A DNA stretch of 6,487 nt, from the NCBI GenBank assembly GCA_021788565.1, contig JAJYKO010000330.1, positions 1 to 6,487 on the forward strand. Direction: 5' to 3'. Shown one piece after another: positions 1 through 5,877 of this stretch. The position numbers and the translations under genes were made by a program. This DNA is from Chloroflexota bacterium. Lineage in GTDB: Bacteria; Chloroflexota; UBA6077. The notes beneath the pieces were generated by a model. That model did not search any database. It worked only from the letters and a program-made list of their open reading frames with translations, and had not been told where the DNA came from. How positions within the stretch are numbered: position 1 is the stretch's first letter; each line of letters begins with the position of its first letter.

Positions 1-1
1 T

Positions 2-172
2 CCCACCCACTTCAACGTTGCGCAGGCGCTGGAGGTGGTAGAGCGGCTTCGTCCAGCTCGGTGTTATCTGACTCACACCACTCACGATCTGGAGTACACA
101 GCCACCAACGCGGTGCTCCCCCCGGGCGTGGAGCTTGCCTATGATGGTCTCACGTTGCGGACAACGGCGTAA
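2..172 (+). CDS. MBL-fold metallo-hydrolase (PhnP-like), C-terminal fragment
   Basis: Only the last 56 codons of this gene lie in the window; it enters from the left edge in frame 2 and ends at a TAA. The visible peptide begins PTHFNVAQALEVVERLRPAR, followed by CYLTHTTHDLEY, and closes with LPPGVELAYDGLTL. This pattern (a PTHF helix, then a THxxHD histidine motif, then LPxGVELAYDG) is the characteristic end of metallo-beta-lactamase-fold hydrolases related to PhnP, the phosphoribosyl 1,2-cyclic phosphodiesterase. In this superfamily such histidines help hold the catalytic metals. The base before the proline codon is T, consistent with a preceding His codon (HPTHF), but that codon lies outside the window. 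The exact substrate cannot be deduced from the tail, since many family members are uncharacterised. The gene ends 69 bases before the insertion sequence, so the IS did not break it. Confidence 0.72.
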   Translation, partial: PTHFNVAQALEVVERLRPARCYLTHTTHDLEYTATNAVLPPGVELAYDGLTLRTTA

Positions 173-241
173 GCAGTCCACCACCCAGGCTGTTTCCATT
201 ATCGGGTGCTCCGATATGGGTATGTGTAACTCTGTGACTTA

Positions 242-265
242 GGGCTTGTTAAGAAATAACATCCC
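242..265 (+). repeat. Left terminal inverted repeat of the IS (IRL)
   Basis: The 24 bases starting GGGCTTGTT match the reverse complement of 1650-1673 at 20 positions. It lies at the 3' end of the transposase gene, whose TAA stop (249-251) and last few codons fall inside it. The outermost base is G, as expected for ISAzo13-type ends. Confidence 0.85.
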
Positions 266-1558
266 GATCTGACGGTTCGGTTGTGGGGTCGAAGTCGCCA
301 ATCGGGCGCGGCCGAATGGTGTAGTTCCAGTTGGGACAGACCGCATGTCGTTCAAGGTTGAGGGCCTTCATCTCGGCGTCGGAAACCTTCTGCCCGGTCT
401 TGTATACCCCGTCTTGGAGGAAGGCCCCCACCTTCAGGCCGGTGCTGGTCTTGGTGCCTCGGATGTGCGCCAGCATGGTGTCCCAGGTGCGCAGGGGCTT
501 TCCCGCCCAGTTGAGGCTGATATGGCTGAACAGGCGATGTTCAATCGGGTTCCATTTCGAGCAGCCCGTCGGGTAGTGGCAGACGGTCACCGTCAGGCCC
601 AGTTGGTCGCTCAGTTGTGCCTGGAGTTGCTGCTTCCACAGCCGGGGCTGCCATCCATTGCTGCCTCCCCCATCGGCCAGGATCAGCAGTTGGGCCATCC
701 CGGGGAAGGTCGTGCGCCCCTCGTTTTCCCACCAACGAGTAATCGCGGCCACGGCAAATTCGGGGGTGTCACCCGACGACCCGACGTAGACCGTGCCCTG
801 GTTGCGCGTCAGGTCGTAGATGCCATAGGGCACCGCCCGACCCAGGGCATCGTGAGGGAAATCGTGCACGTTCACCGCCTCGGCCTCTCTGCTCCAGGCC
901 CTTCCAGCGTTCTTGAAGTTGCCCACGAGCTCTTTCTTCTTGGTGTCCACGCTGATAATTGGCAGCCCCGCGGCCTGGAAGGCTTGCCGCTGGGCCGCTA
1001 TATACTCGAACTGCTCGTTTCGGTCGGCGTGGGCCGCACCCGCCTCGACCTTCTTGGCATTGACGTGGAGAGCATAGCCCAGCCCCTCCAGCAACCGAGC
1101 GACGGTGGGCGGGCTTGCCGGATGCCCCGCCTCCTTCAAGTCCGCACTCAACTGTCGCAAGCTGCTACGGACCCACCTCTGATCGCTCATGGGATCGCCC
1201 GCCGTCTCGGGCTCCACCAACTCCTGCAAGAAGGTGGTTATTGCCGGGTCTTTTTTTCAACGGCAGGGCGGCCAGCTCCCGGCAGACGCACCCGCACCGC
1301 TGGGCGACTCTCCAGAGAGGACTCCAGTTCCTCCCTGCCACGCCGGATCGTCTTCTCGTCCATCCCGGTGATCTGGGACAAGAGGAGGTCACCCCCATAC
1401 CCAATCCGCTTGGACTCCAAGGCGACATACCAGCGGCGCTGCTGCTCGTCCAAGCGATCCAGGAATAGGTTCATCTGCCGGTGCAGTTCTCGGTCGGGAT
1501 GGTCGGCCGGCTGCTGGCACAACGGACACTGGCACACGGATGGTTCTAACGATGGCAT
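249..1558 (-). CDS. ISAzo13-family transposase, two frames joined by -1 frameshift
   Basis: This DDE transposase catalyses cut-and-join of the surrounding IS. Frame 1 runs from ATG 1558 to TAA 1238 (106 residues). Frame 2 continues without a stop from 1250 to 249. A -1 shift at A_AAA_AAG (1256-1250) joins them into a protein of about 436 residues, close to the family's usual length, and restores the linker GRPAVEKKDPAITTFLQEL. In the fused protein, residues 9-26 hold CQCPLC followed by His20 and His26, a possible zinc-binding motif. Residues 60-78 (SQITGMDEKTIRRGREEL) look like a DNA-binding helix-turn-helix. The catalytic acids are Asp205 in ISVDTKKKE, Asp296 in ADGGGSNG and Glu340 in KWNPIEHRLF. 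The C-terminal WNYTIRPR is also family-typical. GGAG at 1568-1565 lies six bases before ATG 1558, supporting that start. Alternatively, the gene is a pseudogene that lost one A from an eight-A run; all catalytic residues are intact. Confidence 0.85.
1250..1256 (-). promoter_or_regulatory. Putative -1 ribosomal frameshift site A_AAA_AAG
   Basis: On the minus strand the frame-1 codons read GAA AAA AAG, which places a canonical A_AAA_AAG slippery heptamer in the correct phase. Frame 1 stops at TAA (1240-1238) three codons later, and frame 2 is open exactly in the -1 phase. This heptamer is well known from IS3-family frameshifting. A weak stem, CCACC (1237-1233) with GGTGG (1218-1214), begins 12 bases downstream and could act as a stimulator. 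A further 5-bp stem is at 1212-1208 with 1201-1197. Neither stem is strong, and no well-spaced upstream Shine-Dalgarno stimulator is evident. Confidence 0.6.
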
Positions 1559-1649
1559 GAGTTGCTCCGAGACTAACCAGGCGTATGCACGACCTATCGC
1601 ACATCCCGCGCCGGGTTCTCGCCACGGGCGGCCAGTTAACCCCAGAGAT

Positions 1650-1673
1650 GGGAAGTTATTCTTTTACAAGCCC
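1650..1673 (-). repeat. Right terminal inverted repeat of the IS (IRR)
   Basis: This 24-base repeat ends ACAAGCCC and is the partner of 242-265, with four mismatches. It lies on the transposase's promoter-proximal side. Immediately outside it, TA and then AGCACCAGGCCCTG continue as glycosyltransferase coding sequence, so the junction is precise. I could not identify a convincing promoter between this repeat and the transposase start. Confidence 0.85.
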
Positions 1674-1674
1674 T

Positions 1675-2592
1675 AAGCACCAGGCCCTGGTATTGTGGGG
1701 AGGGTGGCTGGTGACTGGAGGCGTGTTCTTCAGCGTCGCCGGATTCTTCCACGAGTACTATCTGTCTGTACTCGGGGCTCCACTCGCCGCGCTCGTGGGA
1801 ATAGGGGCAGGGGAGCTGTGGGCCATTCGCAAGCGGTATCGGTGGGTGGCCGCGATCCTGCTGATCGCCGCCGCGGGAGGAACGCTGGTCTATCAGCTAT
1901 CCGTCGCCAGGGAGTCCGTGGGCTGGATGTGGTGGCTTCAGCCCACGGTCGTTGCCCTGGCCGCCGGAGCCGTGCTGCTTGCCGCGACCGTCATCCGGGA
2001 TTGGCGCAGAGTCGCCGCCGTGGGATTCGGCTGCGTCATCGCGAGCCTCATGATTATCCCGGGTGTCTGGTCCGTCCTCACGGCCCTCCACTCCAGCGAC
2101 AACCAGTCGCTACCAGCTGCCTACGACGGTCGGTCGTCCGGACCGCCGAACAGCGGCGGGCTGACCGTCGATCAGTCGCTTCTGTCCTACCTGGAGGCGC
2201 ACACCCAGGGCACCAAGTACCTGATGGCGGTGCCAAGTTCCATGCAGGGGTCCGACTACGTGCTGGCGACCGGACGGCCGGTGCTCTACCTGGGAGGCTT
2301 CGACGGCAACGACCAGGTGGTCACCAGCAGCGAGCTGTCGAAGATGGTTGCCGACGGCGAGCTGCGATACATCTACTGGGATGCCTCGGGACGTGGGTCG
2401 TTCGGGATCAACTCCGACATCTCTTCGTGGGTGCTGGTCCACGGCACGTCGGTGCAGGGATTCAACACGGAGACACAGAACGCCGGGGCACCGGGTGGCA
2501 CTTCGCGGGGGCCCGCTGGCGCTGGTTTCGGCTTCCGCGGCGGGATGCAGATAACGCTGTACAGGCTCAGCGCCACGGCTTCAAGCAACTGA
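1675..2592 (+). pseudogene. GT39 (YkcB-like) glycosyltransferase, 5'-truncated remnant
   Basis: Starting at the IS boundary, 305 codons correspond to residues 402-701 of the intact paralogue at 3638-5743. The match opens with KHQALVLWGGWLVT and includes AGFFHEYYLS, LGAPLAALVGIGA and a C-terminal soluble domain with LATGRPVLYLGGFDGND and KMVADGELRYIYWDASG. About five hydrophobic helices precede that domain. The missing part contains the first loop and luminal motifs where this fold binds its lipid-linked donor, so the product should not be an active transferase. The reading frame is still open and extends back into the IS to an ATG at 1585, which would add 29 IS-encoded residues plus one junction proline codon. 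Only a weak AGG-like signal precedes that ATG, and I regard it as fortuitous. The lack of internal stops suggests a recent truncation. The tail is Gly-rich before ITLYRLS. Confidence 0.85.
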
Positions 2593-2648
2593 GGCTGGCG
2601 TCACTGGTGCGAGCCACTCGGCCGAGAATCAAGAGCGTCCAGGGAGCG

Positions 2649-2683
2649 AAAACCTCCGAGGTCTTCGAGACCTCGGAGGTTTT
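2649..2683. terminator. Bidirectional intrinsic terminator, perfect 16-bp stem
   Basis: Positions 2649-2664 (AAAACCTCCGAGGTCT) are the exact reverse complement of 2668-2683, with a TCG loop. A short A run on one side and a T run on the other give a U-tail in either direction. It sits between the converging glycosyltransferase remnant (ends 2592) and the membrane-protein gene (ends 2707), as expected for a shared terminator. Confidence 0.85.
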
Positions 2684-2706
2684 CGTGCATCGTAGCTAGC
2701 CGTTCG

Positions 2707-3204
2707 TCAGCTTGTCGCGCTCTGCACAGGGCGGCTGGTCAGGACGCTCCAGACGTGCGCCACAAGGGCGACGACGAGAACGATCTCGATGCCTTTCGAG
2801 GCATAGGCGAGCCCAAAAGGATTCGGCCTCCCCATGTCCAGCCAGCCCAGGAACACCGCGGCCACGTACAGGAAAAGCACCACATCCATCAGCCACTGCC
2901 AGGACCCCAGCCAGCGAGGGGCCGTTAAGATGAGAGCCGCAAGTACTACGTAGCCGATGAAGTTGAGCAGGAAAAGCTCGTTCAGCGGCAGGGGCAGGGG
3001 CACCAGCGGTCCGGCGTGGGCCCCCGGGGCTCCGGGAGGCGGCGTCGGTCGGGACCCGGCTCCAAAGAAGTTCCCATGAAAAACCAAGAAGTCCAGGCTA
3101 AGGTGAATCGCGCCATCGACCAGCGCGAGAATCGCGATTACCACCGGAAAGACCCAGTTGGTGATCGGCGAGCTATTGCTATTCGGTGCTCCGAGACTCG
3201 TCAT
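2707..3204 (-). CDS. Four-helix integral membrane protein, unknown function
   Basis: I do not recognise this 165-residue protein as a named family. Four hydrophobic segments are visible at about residues 17-41, 77-95, 104-123 and 137-156. Between the first two is a Pro/Gly-rich loop (about 50-74, including RPTPPPGAPG and VPLPLPLNE). The first helix carries VDGAIHLSLDFLVFHGNFFG, with two His and two Asp in or near the membrane. The third ends FLGWLDMGRPNPFG. Such a four-helix arrangement with charged or His residues could suit a small-ligand or haem-binding membrane protein, but that is speculation. The start is an ATG at 3204 with no strong Shine-Dalgarno, so the N-terminus is provisional. 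It converges on the broken glycosyltransferase through the shared terminator and diverges from the intact one, so no operon partner is visible. Reading-frame length, hydrophobic pattern and the terminator placement support it as real. Confidence 0.75.
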   Translation of the reverse strand: MTSLGAPNSNSSPITNWVFPVVIAILALVDGAIHLSLDFLVFHGNFFGAGSRPTPPPGAPGAHAGPLVPLPLPLNELFLLNFIGYVVLAALILTAPRWLGSWQWLMDVVLFLYVAAVFLGWLDMGRPNPFGLAYASKGIEIVLVVALVAHVWSVLTSRPVQSATS

Positions 3205-3392
3205 AAGTACACATCCACATTTCCATCAGAATCCCGCCTCCCTCCAACCCGGTCAGAGCGGGCTACCTGATGAGGCGAGGCTGGTATCGCCACTTTCCTG
3301 TAGCTACCAGCATGTTGCTCTTTGCAATACCCGTGCCGGTCAACCGTCCGCTCGGGATGGTTCAGGAGGGAGGGCAGATGGGGTTACAGTCG

Positions 3393-3464
3393 GGGAGGGC
3401 GAGCCTCCCGGCGAGCCGCCACGTCGGTAGCAAACTGGCGGCTCAGCAGGAGCTTCGCCCTCCC
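3393..3464. repeat. Long imperfect palindromic intergenic repeat
   Basis: The 29-base arm at 3393-3421 (starts GGGAGGGCGAG, ends GAGCCGCCA) matches the reverse complement of 3436-3464 at 24 of 29 positions, with a 14-base loop. The sequence translates as GEGEPPGEPP on one strand and WEGEAPAEPP on the other. The second peptide type often appears as a spurious product of dispersed GC-rich intergenic repeats in environmental genomes. It is best described as a REP- or MITE-like mobile palindrome. It has no U-tract and sits upstream of a gene, so it is not an obvious terminator. Confidence 0.72.
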
Positions 3465-3624
3465 ATCGTCCTCCCGAGCCCTCAGCGGCACTGCGACCCC
3501 AACGCTGAACCATGCCGTCGGCTCTTAATGGCATCCTGACTCTGACTTCATAGGTTCTTTACGCCGAGCCTGGTACCCTCCCATCGCGGGGTGATGCGAA
3601 CCCCACCCTACGAGTCCAACAGTT

Positions 3625-3628
3625 GGAG
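3625..3628 (+). promoter_or_regulatory. Ribosome binding site deciding the GT39 start
   Basis: GGAG lies nine bases before ATG 3638. The alternative in-frame TTG at 3623 overlaps this GGAG and has no comparable signal of its own, so ATG 3638 is the preferred start. Confidence 0.65.
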
Positions 3629-3637
3629 TCAAGATCG

Positions 3638-5743
3638 ATGAGAACCACTTACGTTGAAAGAGTCGGGCCAAGGATCGCCCCCGGAAGGGCCCTCGAGATC
3701 GACCTGGACAGATTGCGGCGGATGACGGCGCTCACGGCGATCGTCGCCCTCGCCGCGGCGCTCCGATTCTTCAATCTGTCGTCCCTGGGCTACGCCAACA
3801 GCTACTACGCGGCCGCCGTCGAAAGCATGCTTCAGTCGTGGCACAACTTCTTCTTCGTCGCGGCCGAGCCAGGTGGCTCCGTCAGCGTCGACAAACCCCC
3901 GGTAGGGTTCTGGTTGCAGGCCATCTCAGCTCATTTTCTCGGCGTGAATAGCCTCGGTCTCATCCTGCCACAAATAGTCGCTGGTTTGCTGTCGGTGATA
4001 GTCGTCTACCACCTGGTCCGTCGTTCCTTCGGCACCCCAGCAGCCCTCATCGCCGCCCTCGCCCTCGCCATTACCCCAGTAGTCGTGGCCACAGACCGCA
4101 ACAACACCATCGACTCCACCCTGATCCTCACCCTCCTCCTCGCCGCCTGGGCCTTCATCAAGGCCACCGAGATGGGAAGGCTCAAGTACCTCCTCCTCGG
4201 TGCCCTCCTGGTCGGTATCGGCTTCAACATCAAGATGCTCGAGGCCTACCTCCCACTGCCCGCCTTCTACGCCCTCTATTTCCTCGGCTCCCGTCAGGGC
4301 ATATGGCGAAAAGTGGGAAACCTCTCCCTGGCCTCGCTCCTCCTGGTGGCGGTCTCCCTATCCTGGGCCACCATCGTGGACCTCACCCCCGCCAACCAGA
4401 GACCCTACGTGGGAAGCAGCGGCGACAACTCCGAGCTCAGCCTCGCCATCGGCTACAACGGGGTGGAGCGCCTCCTCGGCATGGGCGGAAGGGGAAGCCT
4501 CCTCAGCTCCCTGTTCGGCGACGGTTACAGCGCAAACTCATCGAGCAGTCCTCAATTCGTGTCTACAGGCGCGGGAGGAGCGTTCCCGCGGCCGCCCGCG
4601 GGCGCCCGAAACAGTTCCGGCGCTACGGAAAGTGCACCATTTGGTTCGAGCTCCCAATTCGGGCCCAGGCCCCAGAATGGACCTGGCGGCGGCGGAGGGA
4701 TATTCAACACCGGGCAGCCCGGCCCCCTGAGGCTCTTCACCGGAAGCCTCGGCAAGGACATCGGTTGGCTGCTGCCCTTCGGCCTGTTCGGCGCGGTCCT
4801 GCTGGCCTTCCGTGGCCGCACGCACTGGTCGATCGACCCGAAGCATCAGGCCCTCGTCCTATGGGGAGGATGGCTCGTAACCGAGGCGATCTTCTTCAGC
4901 GTCGCCGGATTCTTCCACGAGTACTACCTCTCGATGCTGGGGGCACCGCTCGCTGCCCTCGTCGGCATCGGAGCCATGGAGCTATGGGGGATGCGCGGCA
5001 GCCGGCCATGGATCGCGGCCGCGCTCCTGGTGGTGGCGACCGGCGGCACGATAGCGGTGCAGGCGTCTATCGCCGGGACGTTCGTGAGTTCGCTGTGGTG
5101 GTTGCCGCCAGCAATAGCGGTCCTGCTTACCGGCGCGGTGCTTCTAGGAACGGCGGCGTATAGGAACTGGCATCGTGTCGCTCTGGCCGGCTTTAGCTGC
5201 GTCGTCGCCGCGCTCCTGGTAACGCCCGGCATCTGGTCCGTCCTGACCTCCATGGATCCGAGCACCAGCCAGATGCTTCCCGCAGCCTACAGCGGCCAGT
5301 CCTTGCGCGGCTTCGGCGGAATGATGTCATTCGGGCAGGCGGACCGCGGCCAGAGCACCGACTCGGCGCTGCTGACCTACCTCGAATCACACACCCAGGG
5401 CACGAAGTATCTGGTAGCGGTGGCAAGCTCCCAGCAAGGTGCCAATCTCGTGCTCGCGACAGGGCGACCGGTGTTGTACATCGGTGGATTCAGCGGACAG
5501 GACAAGGTGGTGACGAGCAGCGACCTGACGAAGATGGTCGCCGATGGCGAGCTGCGCTACATCCTGTGGGGCGGGAACGGGTCGGGCCCGGGCGGCGGGC
5601 AATCGGACATCTCCACGTGGGTAGCCCAGCGCGGCACGCCCGTGCAGGGATTGGATACGCAGGCTTCCGGCGGGCAGTTCGGAGGCTTCGGCAGTGTGCA
5701 GGGAACGCTATATGAGCTCAGTGTCGCAAGCGTGAGTGGGTAG
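3638..5743 (+). CDS. GT39 / PMT-type membrane glycosyltransferase (YkcB-like)
   Basis: This 701-residue protein is a polytopic GT-C transferase related to PMT/ArnT enzymes, which move a sugar from a polyprenyl-phosphate carrier to an acceptor on the outer face of the membrane. Its own donor and acceptor are unknown. Residues 29-46 form the first helix. The conserved first loop follows: GYANSYYAAAVESM (51-64), SWHNFFF (67-73) and PGGSVSVDKPPVGFWLQ (78-94). Further family motifs are DRNNTIDS (153-160), GFNIKMLEAYLPLPAFY (195-211) and PYVGSSGDNSE (256-266). Residues about 295-362 are a Ser/Gly/Pro-rich linker, followed by about six helices (374-536). The soluble C-terminal domain (about 577-670) has YLVAVASSQQGANLVLATGR and KMVADGELRYILWGG, as in YkcA/B-like putative mannosyltransferases. 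The ATG is chosen on GGAG spacing; a TTG at 3623 would add five residues. It is the intact paralogue of the remnant at 1675-2592 and has no co-directional neighbour in the window. The family call is secure; the substrate is not. Confidence 0.93.
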   Translation: MRTTYVERVGPRIAPGRALEIDLDRLRRMTALTAIVALAAALRFFNLSSLGYANSYYAAAVESMLQSWHNFFFVAAEPGGSVSVDKPPVGFWLQAISAHFLGVNSLGLILPQIVAGLLSVIVVYHLVRRSFGTPAALIAALALAITPVVVATDRNNTIDSTLILTLLLAAWAFIKATEMGRLKYLLLGALLVGIGFNIKMLEAYLPLPAFYALYFLGSRQGIWRKVGNLSLASLLLVAVSLSWATIVDLTPANQRPYVGSSGDNSELSLAIGYNGVERLLGMGGRGSLLSSLFGDGYSANSSSSPQFVSTGAGGAFPRPPAGARNSSGATESAPFGSSSQFGPRPQNGPGGGGGIFNTGQPGPLRLFTGSLGKDIGWLLPFGLFGAVLLAFRGRTHWSIDPKHQALVLWGGWLVTEAIFFSVAGFFHEYYLSMLGAPLAALVGIGAMELWGMRGSRPWIAAALLVVATGGTIAVQASIAGTFVSSLWWLPPAIAVLLTGAVLLGTAAYRNWHRVALAGFSCVVAALLVTPGIWSVLTSMDPSTSQMLPAAYSGQSLRGFGGMMSFGQADRGQSTDSALLTYLESHTQGTKYLVAVASSQQGANLVLATGRPVLYIGGFSGQDKVVTSSDLTKMVADGELRYILWGGNGSGPGGGQSDISTWVAQRGTPVQGLDTQASGGQFGGFGSVQGTLYELSVASVSG

Positions 5744-5772
5744 AGCTCGGCACGGAGGCCGCCCTGCCCGAA

Positions 5773-5812
5773 GCCCCTCTCCCTCTGGGACAGGGTCAGG
5801 GTGAGGGTGTCC
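5773..5812. repeat. Dispersed CCCTCTCCC-type intergenic repeat
   Basis: The stretch has CCCCTCTCCCTCTGGGACAG followed by GGTCAGGGTGAGGGTGTCC. CCCTCTCCC and GGGACAGGG form an imperfect 9-bp hairpin (one mismatch) around a TCT loop. On the minus strand it reads as LTLTLSQRERG, the familiar spurious peptide of a widespread bacterial intergenic repeat. It lies between the convergent GT39 and chromate-transporter genes and might also act as a weak transcription end, but no U-tract follows. Confidence 0.7.
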
Positions 5813-5877
5813 AAACTGAAGGGGGCGTAATGCTGCGCTCGCTCGCGCCACCCCCGCCCTACGGCCGGGCTCCCGCG

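Larger units (their letters stand above)
242..1673 (-). mobile_element. ISAzo13-family insertion sequence, complete, 1432 bp
   Basis: Both ends are visible. Positions 242-265 and 1650-1673 form imperfect terminal inverted repeats matching at 20 of 24 bases, with outer ends GGGCTTGTT and its complement. The element is bounded by TA at 240-241 and TA at 1674-1675, which fits a 2-bp target duplication, although TA is short enough to match by chance. It holds one transposase, read on the minus strand and filling nearly the whole length. The family call rests on the protein. The homology of the interrupted glycosyltransferase starts precisely at the right TA, which independently fixes that boundary. 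The left flank is not glycosyltransferase sequence, so the element's surroundings have been rearranged since insertion. An assembly join through a repeated IS is an alternative. Confidence 0.88.
3205..3637. other. Intergenic region between divergent genes
   Basis: These 433 bases separate the start of the membrane-protein gene (minus) from the start of the intact GT39 gene (plus), so promoters for both should lie here. I found no confident -35/-10 pair, riboswitch or tRNA. The visible structures are the long palindromic repeat at 3393-3464 and a small hairpin, GGGGT (3588-3592) with ACCCC (3600-3604), in the probable leader of the GT39 gene. Short open frames across the region look like translations of the repeat. 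Confidence 0.6.

Noticed and set aside
173..240. Possible front portion of the truncated GT39 gene left of the IS
   Set aside because: The region follows a hydrolase stop codon and shows no GT39 motifs in any frame. It does not match the corresponding part of the intact paralogue just before residue 402.
345..1676. 443-codon open frame on the plus strand across the IS
   Set aside because: It is the antisense shadow of the transposase. The translation is Arg/Pro/Gly-rich without domain motifs, while the minus strand shows a complete DDE transposase.
239..1676. A 3-bp target duplication (TTA / TAA) around the IS
   Set aside because: TTA and TAA are not direct repeats. Only the central TA is shared, so a 2-bp duplication is the most that can be supported.
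1695..2699. 334-codon plus-strand frame over the GT39 remnant
   Set aside because: It is very Arg-rich and overlaps the recognisable glycosyltransferase frame. It also runs through the terminator palindrome.
3158..3539. Several short open frames in the intergenic region
   Set aside because: They read through the palindromic repeat (GEPPGEPP or EAPAEPP type peptides), overlap one another on both strands and lack ribosome binding sites.
3623..3637. TTG start adding five residues to the GT39 protein
   Set aside because: The TTG overlaps the GGAG that is correctly placed for ATG 3638, and nothing comparable precedes the TTG.
4303..5163. 286-codon plus-strand frame within the GT39 gene
   Set aside because: Out-of-frame shadow of a GC-rich gene, with an Arg/Pro-rich product. 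The GT39 frame has continuous family motifs and helices here.
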